Origin: Bacteroidota bacterium
GTDB lineage: Bacteria > Bacteroidota > Bacteroidia > Flavobacteriales_C > GCA-002722245
Length of the DNA: 64,000 nucleotides
Assembly: GCA_026390935.1 (NCBI GenBank)
Contig: JAPLEZ010000153.1
Coordinates: forward strand, 154,171-218,170
Direction: 5' to 3'
Shown: piece after piece, positions 1 to 7,868 of the stretch
Position numbering within the stretch: position 1 is the first letter of the stretch
Layout: each line of letters begins with the position of its first letter
The notes under the pieces: model-generated
Databases searched by the model: none
What the model was told of the DNA's origin: nothing
Seen by the model: only the letters and a program-made list of their open reading frames with translations
Made by a program: the position numbers and the translations under genes

Positions 1-1418
1 AGTTCATTGAGGAATTTGATAAAGGAACAGAGTATCCTGTTTCTGACAAGAGTGCATTTGCGGTAATTATTATGGGGGATGGTGCTCCGTTTTATATTAG
101 TACAATGCAACAGGCTTTAGATGATAAATTCGGAAAAGATAAATATCACATACAAGTTGTTGGAGGGATAGGATTGAGCTATGGTGAAGATAAATTGATT
201 GGTCCAAATAGTTGGAAAGTTGATCCAAAAAGCATGAAGGGATCTTTGATTTCTGCCGTGTTAGGTGATGGCGACTGGGTTACTGCATTGAATTTTATTT
301 TTGCAAATGGCTTGAAAGTGAATCCTGATCCTACTACATATGATCCTGATGCTGTAAATTTTGTGGCGTCTGAAAATGACGATTATATGAAAGCTTCGGA
401 AGAACTAATTAAATCTCAAAAATCAGGATACAGTATTTCCTTAAAGGAGGTAATTGATGGGAAATTAACGGGGAAAATGATTGATAAAAAGATTGATGGT
501 TGCGCTACCTGGACTCCCGGAGATAAAGTGGTTTTTGATGCTTTAGACGGATATACGGATATCATTTCAACTAAAGAATTTAACAACCAAATGGCAACCA
601 CAATTATTGCTGTAAAAGAATGGAGCGTTAAACATCCTGAGATTGTTAGCGGAATTCTTAAAGCATCATTAACAGCTTCTAATCAAATGAAACAATATGA
701 TGATTGGGCAGTGCGGGCATCTGAAGCTGTAACTGCAACTTTTAACATGGAATCTGCAAAGTACTGGTACGATATGTTTAAAGGTCAGAAAGGAAATAAA
801 AAGGGAATCAGCTATAATATGGGCGGATCTCGCGTCTTTAACTATTCTGATGCAATGCAATATTATGGTATCTCTGATGGCGTAAATAGGTATAAATCGG
901 TGTACAATCAAGTATCTAATTATCTACATGAACTAAACCCTTTTGGATTCAACGAATCTGTAAAAAGAATAGTGCCTTATGAAGAAGCGGTTAATTTATT
1001 CTTCTTGAAAAACATCAATGATATTGATGCCGGAACAGCTGAAAAAGCAGATTATACCAAAAACGCAGTTGAGGTGATGGCTTCTGGGGAGTGGAATATT
1101 AATTTTGAATCGGCAAGTGCTAAAATTTCGAGTTCTTCAACAAAGACTCTTGAGTCAATTTACAACTTGCTGATACAAGCTGAAAACACTAAACTTAAAT
1201 TAGAAGGTCATACTGACAATTCAGGAACAAATGAAGCAAATACAAGTTTGTCTCAACTAAGAGCTGAAGCAGTTATGGAATATTTGAGCAACAAAGGAAT
1301 TCCGGCATCTCGTTTTCAAACTGTTGCGGGAAGAGGCGAAGATTTCCCAATTGCCGACAATGTTACAGCCTTAGGTAGAGCAAAAAACAGAAGAGTAGTA
1401 ATTACCTTAATGAAGTAA
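1..1418 (+). CDS. Solute-binding protein fused to a C-terminal OmpA domain (5' end outside window)
   Basis: The reading frame is already open at base 3, so the start lies upstream of the window; the ATG at 72 is internal. About the first 330 visible residues resemble the periplasmic binding proteins of NitT/TauT-type ABC importers. The last 110 or so residues are an OmpA-like domain with the pattern GHTDNSG and, near the end, GRAKNRRVVI. In this family the Asp and Arg of those motifs bind the diaminopimelate of peptidoglycan. The protein would therefore be a substrate binder tethered to the cell wall. The permease gene follows after 4 bases and the ATPase gene after that, so the three form one transporter. 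The ligand cannot be read from the sequence. Family is fairly sure, substrate unknown. Confidence 0.8.
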   Translation, partial: FIEEFDKGTEYPVSDKSAFAVIIMGDGAPFYISTMQQALDDKFGKDKYHIQVVGGIGLSYGEDKLIGPNSWKVDPKSMKGSLISAVLGDGDWVTALNFIFANGLKVNPDPTTYDPDAVNFVASENDDYMKASEELIKSQKSGYSISLKEVIDGKLTGKMIDKKIDGCATWTPGDKVVFDALDGYTDIISTKEFNNQMATTIIAVKEWSVKHPEIVSGILKASLTASNQMKQYDDWAVRASEAVTATFNMESAKYWYDMFKGQKGNKKGISYNMGGSRVFNYSDAMQYYGISDGVNRYKSVYNQVSNYLHELNPFGFNESVKRIVPYEEAVNLFFLKNINDIDAGTAEKADYTKNAVEVMASGEWNINFESASAKISSSSTKTLESIYNLLIQAENTKLKLEGHTDNSGTNEANTSLSQLRAEAVMEYLSNKGIPASRFQTVAGRGEDFPIADNVTALGRAKNRRVVITLMK

Positions 1419-1422
1419 GGTG

Positions 1423-2196
1423 ATGAAGAAATTCTTTACCCCTTTTGAAAAATTAAGCACTGCTCAGTTGGCTGTTATTAATGGAAGCTGGGTGGCTGCG
1501 CTTTTTCTTTTTTGGTACATTTTTGGAATGGCAAGTGACACTCATTTATTTCCTACGTTGGGGCAGGTGTGGGAAGGTTTCCTTGGACTGTATAACGAGG
1601 GTTTGGTGGTGCATGTTTTTAGTTCTGTTTGGTTATGTTTGAGAGCGATTTTTATTTCAATTTTTATTTCTCTTTTCATCTCATACCTTTCTCCAATTCC
1701 ATTACTGCAATTCGTCTCTAAAACTGTGAGTAAACTTCGTTACTTGCCTTTAACGGGAATCACTTTTTATTTGGCCATGATGATAAACAGTGGGAGAACA
1801 ATGCAAATTTGGGTATTAGTGATTTTTATGAGCACTTATTTAACTACATCCTTGATTGGGATGATCAAGGATATTCCTCAAGAGGAATTTGATCATGCTA
1901 GAACTTTAAAGTGCAATCGTTGGGAAGTTTTATTGCAAGTTGTTATTCTAGGAAGGGTTGATTATGTCTTGGAGATCATTCGTCAGAATTTAGCTATAGT
2001 TTGGATGATGTTAGTGACTGTAGAATCAATTTTGGTCGCTTCCGGCGGACTTGGCTTTTTAATAAAAAACTCTGATAAATTTATGAATCATGGAAGAATT
2101 GTGGCATTGCAGCTTGTTATTTTGGCTTGTGGTTTATTAATTGATTTTGCTTTGGTAAAAACAAGAACAGTACTTTTTAGATATTCAAAAATTTAA
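1423..2196 (+). CDS. ABC transporter permease (SsuC/TauC-like)
   Basis: A hydrophobic protein of about 257 residues with five to six predicted membrane segments and the EAA-type loop that contacts the ATPase (EEFDHARTLKCNRWE, about two thirds along). This is the usual architecture of inner-membrane permeases of taurine/nitrate/sulfonate-type importers. A GTG lies one codon upstream at 1420, but the ATG at 1423 is the more likely start, 4 bases after the stop of the binding-protein gene. The gene is in an operon with the OmpA-fused binding protein and the ATPase. Substrate unknown. Confidence 0.82.
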   Translation: MKKFFTPFEKLSTAQLAVINGSWVAALFLFWYIFGMASDTHLFPTLGQVWEGFLGLYNEGLVVHVFSSVWLCLRAIFISIFISLFISYLSPIPLLQFVSKTVSKLRYLPLTGITFYLAMMINSGRTMQIWVLVIFMSTYLTTSLIGMIKDIPQEEFDHARTLKCNRWEVLLQVVILGRVDYVLEIIRQNLAIVWMMLVTVESILVASGGLGFLIKNSDKFMNHGRIVALQLVILACGLLIDFALVKTRTVLFRYSKI

Positions 2197-2199
2197 CTG

Positions 2200-3027
2200 A
2201 TGAATTATAGCTTGCACAATACAGTCTTGTTTGTCGAAAATCTTAGTGTAGCATATGATGACCGCGTTGTTATAAAAAACATCAATTTTGAAGAAAAAAA
2301 CGTGGTTATTGATGGAAGAACCACTGGACAAACAATTGCAATTGTTGGTCGATCAGGTAGGGGTAAATCCACACTTTTTAAAGCGTTAACGGGATTGGTG
2401 CAGCCCACTGCAGGAAGTGTTTTGATTGCTGATACAACACGGAGTGATATTAATGCTGCTAAGGCTGTGAAAGAAGGCGATGTTGGGTTTGTTGATCAGA
2501 AGTACACTTTGTTCAGAAATAAAACAATTTCTCAGACTTTTGAATTTGCTTTACGCCATAAAAATATGTCGAAAGCGGAAAAAAATGATTTAATAAAAAC
2601 ATACCTTGATTCATGGGGTTTGGAAAAATTTAAAGATCAATATCCTTGTGAATTATCGGGCGGACAGCGGCAGAGAACTGCAATTATTGAGCAAATATTG
2701 AGCTCTGGTCATTATATGGTTTTAGATGAGCCCTTTTCTGGTCTGGACGTAGGGAATATTGAAAGTGTAAAGAAATCATTTCGCCTGATTACTACTCAGC
2801 ACGATTTAAATACAGTAATTTTCTCTACTCATGATATTGAATTAGCGGTTGAGTTGGCAGATAGTATTTATGTTATTGGATACCCTACTTTGAATGGAAA
2901 CATAGCGGATTACGGTACGATTGTAAAGCATATTGACCTAAAAAAAATGGGCTTAGCTTGGTCGGAATTCGATTCCCAACATCTGCAACTAGTTAAAGAA
3001 ATTAAAGAAGCGATGCTTCAGTCATAG
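2200..3027 (+). CDS. ABC transporter ATP-binding protein
   Basis: 275-residue nucleotide-binding subunit. Visible motifs are Walker A GRSGRGKST (residues about 50-58), the ABC signature LSGGQRQR (about 152-159), Walker B with MVLDEPFSGLD (about 173-183) and the switch histidine in STHDIE. Its ATG starts 3 bases after the permease stop, so the two are translationally coupled. It powers the importer made with the two preceding genes. The AAA ATPase gene follows 10 bases later in the same operon. Confidence 0.9.
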   Translation: MNYSLHNTVLFVENLSVAYDDRVVIKNINFEEKNVVIDGRTTGQTIAIVGRSGRGKSTLFKALTGLVQPTAGSVLIADTTRSDINAAKAVKEGDVGFVDQKYTLFRNKTISQTFEFALRHKNMSKAEKNDLIKTYLDSWGLEKFKDQYPCELSGGQRQRTAIIEQILSSGHYMVLDEPFSGLDVGNIESVKKSFRLITTQHDLNTVIFSTHDIELAVELADSIYVIGYPTLNGNIADYGTIVKHIDLKKMGLAWSEFDSQHLQLVKEIKEAMLQS

Positions 3028-3037
3028 GAACAAGTGT

Positions 3038-4441
3038 ATGCTGGAAGAAAGTAAGTTTTTGAAATTTAAATCTGAATGTCATAACTTACTTAACCTTTGC
3101 GGGGAAATTAATAATAATGGTTCGTTTAAAAGCACATTGTCTAATTTCCAAAATGCATCTCAACTTTCTGCGGAAAAAATTGTTGCGCAAGACATCACTA
3201 ATTTATTTCAAGCTACCATCGCGTCAGATAGTTCAAATTTAAATGTGAATGCTAAATTCTGTTTTTGGTTTACTTTGGAAACATTGCGAAATCACAATTT
3301 TATATACAACAATGACAGCAATTATTTTTTTCAGACATACAACTCCCCAAATCACCAGAAAAGAGTGGAAGAGTGGAAGTCTTCCTTTGGAAAAATTTCT
3401 AATATTTTAATTATTGCAGGTTTGCTTAAAGATGCTCCTGAATTAAAATTGAGGATAGAAAATACTTTGCAAAATATTTTAACGCAAATGATGCTGTGCA
3501 AGGGTTTCTTGAATGACAAGGATGAATCCATTTTAAAGACGGTCAAAGTTGCGCGTGATATTAAGCACCAAAGTGCAATTAACAATGATACTTTGGAATT
3601 GGCACTTAAAGATTTAGATGCTCTCATCGGCTTGAACAATGTCAAATTGATGGTGAAAGAGCTCAAAAATTTTTTAGAGATTCAACAACTTCGTGAAAAG
3701 GAAAAATTACCTCGCGTTTCTAGCTCTCTACACTCTGTATTTTCAGGCCCACCCGGTACTGGTAAGACAACAATAGCTAGAATCATAGCAAGAATATATA
3801 AGCATCTTGGATATTTGGAGAAAGGACATTTAGTTGAAGTAGATCGATCGGCTGTTGTCGCTGCTTATGTGGGTCAAACAGCTATAAAGATGAATGAAGT
3901 GATAGATTCGGCAATTGGCGGTGTTTTGTTTATTGATGAAGCATATAGTTTGGCTCCATCTGGTAGTATGAATGATTATGGAAAAGAGGCATTAGAGGTT
4001 TTGTTAAAAAGGATGGAGGATGATCGTGATAAATTTGTAGTGATCGTTGCTGGATATAGCGATGAAATGAAAATATTTATTGACTCAAATCCTGGATTAA
4101 AATCTCGATTTAACCAATATATTAGTTTTCAGCATTATAAACCGGCTGAACTTTTAGAAATATTTAAATCACTCTGCAAGAAATATTCTTTTTCCTTAGC
4201 GCTTGATGCCGAATCAAAATTGAGTGATATTTTTGAAATGGCCGATGAAAAAAAGCAAGAAAATTATGGCAATGCGAGGGAAGTTCGAAATTTATTTGAA
4301 TTAGTTGTGCGGCAGCAAGCAAATCGATTAGTAAGTTGCAAGGAAATAAATTCAATTACTCTTTCTGCAATAGATGAAACAGATATTCCAGATGTGAAGC
4401 TAACAGTGGATTTGTTGTTGAATGGCATGACAAGCAATTAG
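3038..4441 (+). CDS. CbbX/SpoVK-type AAA ATPase with a unique N-terminal domain
   Basis: 467 residues. The first 190 or so form a domain I do not recognise; the rest is a AAA module with Walker A GPPGTGKTT (from residue 237), Walker B GGVLFIDEA (from about 294) and an arginine-finger region NPGLKSRF. The closest known architecture is the CbbX/SpoVK/EccA group, ATP-driven remodelers of protein complexes. The gene lies 10 bases after the ABC ATPase. From memory, similar OmpA-fused binding protein/ABC/AAA clusters sit beside TelA-type toxic-anion-resistance genes; such a gene, if present, would lie upstream of the window. The client protein is unknown. Confidence 0.8.
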   Translation: MLEESKFLKFKSECHNLLNLCGEINNNGSFKSTLSNFQNASQLSAEKIVAQDITNLFQATIASDSSNLNVNAKFCFWFTLETLRNHNFIYNNDSNYFFQTYNSPNHQKRVEEWKSSFGKISNILIIAGLLKDAPELKLRIENTLQNILTQMMLCKGFLNDKDESILKTVKVARDIKHQSAINNDTLELALKDLDALIGLNNVKLMVKELKNFLEIQQLREKEKLPRVSSSLHSVFSGPPGTGKTTIARIIARIYKHLGYLEKGHLVEVDRSAVVAAYVGQTAIKMNEVIDSAIGGVLFIDEAYSLAPSGSMNDYGKEALEVLLKRMEDDRDKFVVIVAGYSDEMKIFIDSNPGLKSRFNQYISFQHYKPAELLEIFKSLCKKYSFSLALDAESKLSDIFEMADEKKQENYGNAREVRNLFELVVRQQANRLVSCKEINSITLSAIDETDIPDVKLTVDLLLNGMTSN

Positions 4442-4450
4442 TCTTTCGTC

Positions 4451-5845
4451 ATGACAAAATCACTTCACCCCTTTTTATTTATAATACTCACGATCTTCAT
4501 TGCATTGGCTATTCCTGATTTGTTTGCCGATGGGATGTTTATGGATGGATTGATGTATGCTGTGGTGGCTAAAAATTTGGCGCATGGAGAAGGATCATTT
4601 TGGTTTCTCCATTTTTCTGATACCCTATTTTCTTCTTTTCATGAACATCCTCCTTTGGTGTTTGGTATCGAAAGCATTTTTTATAAAATTTTCGGTGATA
4701 GTGTTCTGGTAGAAAAGCTTTTTTCTTTTGCCACCTATTTCATTAGCGGATTGGTACTCGTACTTATATGGAAAGAAATTACGCAAAATAAACTGTCGAT
4801 AATTGCATGGCTTCCTTTACTGTTATGGGTTCCTATGCCTTTGGTGCATTGGGGAGCTGTAAATAATATGCTTGAAAACACGATGCTGATTTTTGTGTGT
4901 TTGTCGGTTTTATTCACCATAAGGAGTCTGTCGCAAAAGAGGTACTTCTATTTGATTTTATCTGGACTGATGCTTTTCGCTGCCTTCATGTGTAAGGGAT
5001 TTACCGGTCTTTTTCCTTTGTCGCTGCCCTTTTGGTTGTGGTGTTTTTACCGCACAAGCGCTCAGAGATTTATCGCCGATACCTTGCTGCTGCTTTTGGG
5101 AATTGTTCTTCCTTTAATAATCATTTATTTCTTGCAACCTGTGGGCATTGAAAGCTTGAGAATTTATTTATTTCAGCAAGTATTTAAAAGTATAGAGGAA
5201 GTGCAAACCGTAAACACGCGGTTTTACATTTTATGGAAATTATTTACAGAATTGCTCATTCCCGCCGCTATTGTTCTTTTAGTATTGTTCATTAGAAGGA
5301 AGGATAAATCTCAATTACAATATCGCTCATGGATTTTTGTTTTTCTGGCTTTGGGACTATCTGGTGTTTTACCAATTATGGTGAGTTTGAAGCAAAATGG
5401 CTTTTATATAATATGCACGCTGCCTTTTTTTGCCATTGCCATGGCTTTAATTATTTCGTCGCCTGTCAAAGCATTTGTTGAAAATATTGATTTGCAGGGA
5501 AAGGCCTTTAAAGTTTTCAAGCTATTGAGCATTTTGCTATTGCTATCTTCAATCACCTTGGCGTTGGTGCAAAATGGAAAAACTCACCAGCATAAGAATT
5601 TGATTTATGATGTGAAGGAAGTGGCCAAAGTGCTTCCACCCAATTCTATTATTAGTGTTCCTATTGAATATGCGCAGAATTGGTCGATGTTTGCATATTT
5701 TCAGCGTTATGCCGGAATCAGTCTGGAAGCTAGTACACAATTCAAACAGCAATATTTGTTTTTAGAAAAAAGCAGTCCATTGCCTTCTGATTATCAGTTG
5801 CTTGATTTGAACACAAAGGAATTTCAGCTCTGCCGTCGGAAATAA
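4451..5845 (+). CDS. Membrane glycosyltransferase of the ArnT/PMT type
   Basis: 464 residues with roughly ten membrane segments. The first extracytoplasmic loop holds DGMFMDGLMYAVVAKNL followed by HEHPPL, the arrangement seen in dolichyl/undecaprenyl-phosphate-sugar-dependent transferases (PMT_2/ArnT families), where an acidic pair in this loop is catalytic. Such enzymes move a sugar from a lipid carrier to a lipid or protein on the outer face of the inner membrane. It begins 9 bases after the AAA gene and may be co-transcribed with it. A terminator follows 98 bases after its stop. The acceptor is unknown. Confidence 0.75.
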   Translation: MTKSLHPFLFIILTIFIALAIPDLFADGMFMDGLMYAVVAKNLAHGEGSFWFLHFSDTLFSSFHEHPPLVFGIESIFYKIFGDSVLVEKLFSFATYFISGLVLVLIWKEITQNKLSIIAWLPLLLWVPMPLVHWGAVNNMLENTMLIFVCLSVLFTIRSLSQKRYFYLILSGLMLFAAFMCKGFTGLFPLSLPFWLWCFYRTSAQRFIADTLLLLLGIVLPLIIIYFLQPVGIESLRIYLFQQVFKSIEEVQTVNTRFYILWKLFTELLIPAAIVLLVLFIRRKDKSQLQYRSWIFVFLALGLSGVLPIMVSLKQNGFYIICTLPFFAIAMALIISSPVKAFVENIDLQGKAFKVFKLLSILLLLSSITLALVQNGKTHQHKNLIYDVKEVAKVLPPNSIISVPIEYAQNWSMFAYFQRYAGISLEASTQFKQQYLFLEKSSPLPSDYQLLDLNTKEFQLCRRK

Positions 5846-5943
5846 TTTTTTTTCGAAAGCAACCACTTTAAATCAGCCCCGTCTTTTTAGCAATTACCTC
5901 TTAGTATGCCTTCTTACAGTTACCCGTACTGTTAAGAAATCCT

Positions 5944-5979
5944 CAAAAAAAGCATTCGTACCCCAACGAATGCTTTTTT
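5944..5979 (+). terminator. Rho-independent terminator after the glycosyltransferase
   Basis: A hairpin with arms AAAGCATTCGT and ACGAATGCTTT around a short loop is followed by a T-run. The rest of the 5846-5989 gap shows nothing else. Confidence 0.85.
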
Positions 5980-5989
5980 GTTTAAAAGC

Positions 5990-6020
5990 CTTGCAGAATA
6001 GAAATATTTAGCTAAATTTG
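5990..6020 (+). promoter_or_regulatory. Promoter of the rimP-nusA-infB operon
   Basis: A -33 element ending TTG (5991-5993) is separated by 19 bases from TAAATTTG (6013-6020), a perfect match to the Bacteroidota -7 consensus TAnnTTTG. Transcription should begin near 6024-6027, giving a leader of about 60 bases. Confidence 0.6.
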
Positions 6021-6046
6021 CCTTCCATTTTATTGGTATTTGATAT

Positions 6047-6070
6047 GCAGGGGACACAAAAGTCCCCTGC
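6047..6070 (+). promoter_or_regulatory. Perfect hairpin in the rimP leader
   Basis: Arms GCAGGGGAC and GTCCCCTGC pair perfectly (9 bp) around a six-base loop. The hairpin lies 15 bases before the rimP start codon and is not followed by a T-run, so it is not a simple terminator. It may control translation or early elongation of the rimP-nusA-infB transcript. Confidence 0.5.
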
Positions 6071-6085
6071 TTCATTAGGTAAAGT

Positions 6086-6568
6086 ATGATATCAGAAGAT
6101 TTGATAAAACAGTTGGTGAACGAAGGAATTGAGGGGACGAATTATTTTCTGGTGGAAGCGAAGGTAGGCGCTGGCAATAAAATCAGTGTTTTGGTAGATG
6201 GAGAAGAAGGAATTCCGATTAAGGGAATAGTGGGGGTGAGCAGGCAGATTGAAGGTTCTTTGGATCGTGAAAAAGAAGATTTTGAATTAGTGGTTTCTTC
6301 GCCAGGATTGGATCAGCCCTTTAAAGTGCTGAAACAGTATTTAAAGTACATCGGCAAAACGGTGGAAGTTAAAACAGGCGATGGAAAAAAAACTAAGGGT
6401 ATCCTCATTAGTGCAGATGAAGAGGGGATAGTCCTTGAAACCAGTGAAAAGTTGAAGTTGGAAGGGAAGAAGAAAAAAGAGCTGGTGGTTAAACAACATG
6501 TATTAAAGTTCGGTGCCACGGAGGCAGCCCAGAAAATAAATGAATGTAAAGTAGTTATTACTTTTTAA
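6086..6568 (+). CDS. rimP: Ribosome maturation factor RimP
   Basis: 160 residues, the normal length for RimP, which assists late assembly of the 30S subunit. The SRQIEGSLDREKEDFELVV stretch leading into VSSPGLDQPF is the typical core of the N-terminal domain; the Lys-rich C-terminal part matches the SH3-like domain. It is followed 11 bases later by nusA and then infB, a gene order conserved across bacteria, which supports the call strongly. Confidence 0.93.
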   Translation: MISEDLIKQLVNEGIEGTNYFLVEAKVGAGNKISVLVDGEEGIPIKGIVGVSRQIEGSLDREKEDFELVVSSPGLDQPFKVLKQYLKYIGKTVEVKTGDGKKTKGILISADEEGIVLETSEKLKLEGKKKKELVVKQHVLKFGATEAAQKINECKVVITF

Positions 6569-6579
6569 ACAGAGGTGAT

Positions 6580-7821
6580 ATGGAACAGCAAATTGGATTG
6601 ATAGACTCGTTTCAGGAGTTTAAAGAATTTAAGAACATCGATCGTGAAACGATGATGAGTATTCTTGAAGACGTTTTCAGAAATATGCTTCAAAAGAAGT
6701 ACGGATCTGACGACAATTATGATATTATCGTCAATATCGACAAGGGTGACTTGGAGGTTTGGAGAAACAGAACCATTGTTGAAAATGGTGAAGTGGAAGA
6801 TGAAAATCGTGAGATCGCTTATGCTGATGCTATTAAAATCGAGCCCGACTTTGAAGTAGGTGAAGAGGTTTCTGAAGAAGTTAAATTGGAAGATTTCGGT
6901 AGAAGAGCGGTTTTGGCGGTTCGTCAAAACTTAATTTCCCGAGTATTGGATCTTGAAAAAGACGACTTGTACAAAAAATACAAAGATAAAGTGGGTCAGA
7001 TTGTGGCTGGTGAAGTTTACCAGGTGTGGAAAAGAGAAATTTTGATTTTGGATGATGAGGAAAATGAATTGATCCTTCCTAAATCAGAGCAAATTCCAAC
7101 AGATTATTTCAAAAAAGGAGATACCGTTCGTGCAGTTGTGTTGAAGGTAGATATGAAAAATAACAATCCTGTTATCATCTTGTCTCGTACTTCATCTGTA
7201 TTCTTAGAAAGATTATTTGAACAAGAGGTTCCTGAGATTTATGATGGTTTAATTACTATAAAAAGAATTGTTCGTGTACCAGGTGAAAGAGCTAAAGTGG
7301 CTGTGGAATCTTACGACGAAAGAATTGATCCTGTTGGCGCTTGCGTAGGTATGAAAGGATCTAGAATTCACGGTATTGTTCGTGAATTAGGAAATGAAAA
7401 TATCGACGTGATCAACTTCTCCGATAATGATTCAGTATTTATTCAAAGAGCTTTGAGCCCTGCGAAAATTACTTCTATCCAATTGCGTAACGAAGAAAAA
7501 CGTGCTGAGGTGTATTTGAAACCTGATCAGGTTTCTTTGGCTATCGGTAAAGGTGGATTCAATATCAAATTGGCTGGTAAATTAGTTGGTTATGAAATTG
7601 ATGTTTACAGAGATACCGATCAAGATGTTGAAGACGTGCGATTGGATGAGTTCAAAGATGAGATCGAAGACTGGGTATTGCTGGAGTTGAAGAACATCGG
7701 ATGTGATACTGCAAGAAGCGTATTGGATTTGTCTATTCAGGATTTGGTGAAAAGAACCGACCTTGAAGAAGAAACAGTGGTAGAGGTGATGAACATCCTT
7801 AAATCAGAATTTGAATCGTAA
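6580..7821 (+). CDS. nusA: Transcription termination/antitermination factor NusA
   Basis: 413 residues: an N-terminal RNA-polymerase-binding domain (1-130), an S1 domain (about 135-200) and two KH domains (about 230-345, with GMKGSRIHGIV and IGKGGFNIKLAG), then a short acidic C-terminal part with a helix-hairpin-helix-like segment. It binds nascent RNA at the RNA polymerase exit channel and modulates pausing, termination and antitermination. Lies between rimP and infB in one operon. Confidence 0.96.
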   Translation: MEQQIGLIDSFQEFKEFKNIDRETMMSILEDVFRNMLQKKYGSDDNYDIIVNIDKGDLEVWRNRTIVENGEVEDENREIAYADAIKIEPDFEVGEEVSEEVKLEDFGRRAVLAVRQNLISRVLDLEKDDLYKKYKDKVGQIVAGEVYQVWKREILILDDEENELILPKSEQIPTDYFKKGDTVRAVVLKVDMKNNNPVIILSRTSSVFLERLFEQEVPEIYDGLITIKRIVRVPGERAKVAVESYDERIDPVGACVGMKGSRIHGIVRELGNENIDVINFSDNDSVFIQRALSPAKITSIQLRNEEKRAEVYLKPDQVSLAIGKGGFNIKLAGKLVGYEIDVYRDTDQDVEDVRLDEFKDEIEDWVLLELKNIGCDTARSVLDLSIQDLVKRTDLEEETVVEVMNILKSEFES

Positions 7822-7868
7822 TAAAAAGCTTGCTTTTAAATTCTAAAAAAGAACATTTATAATAAAAT

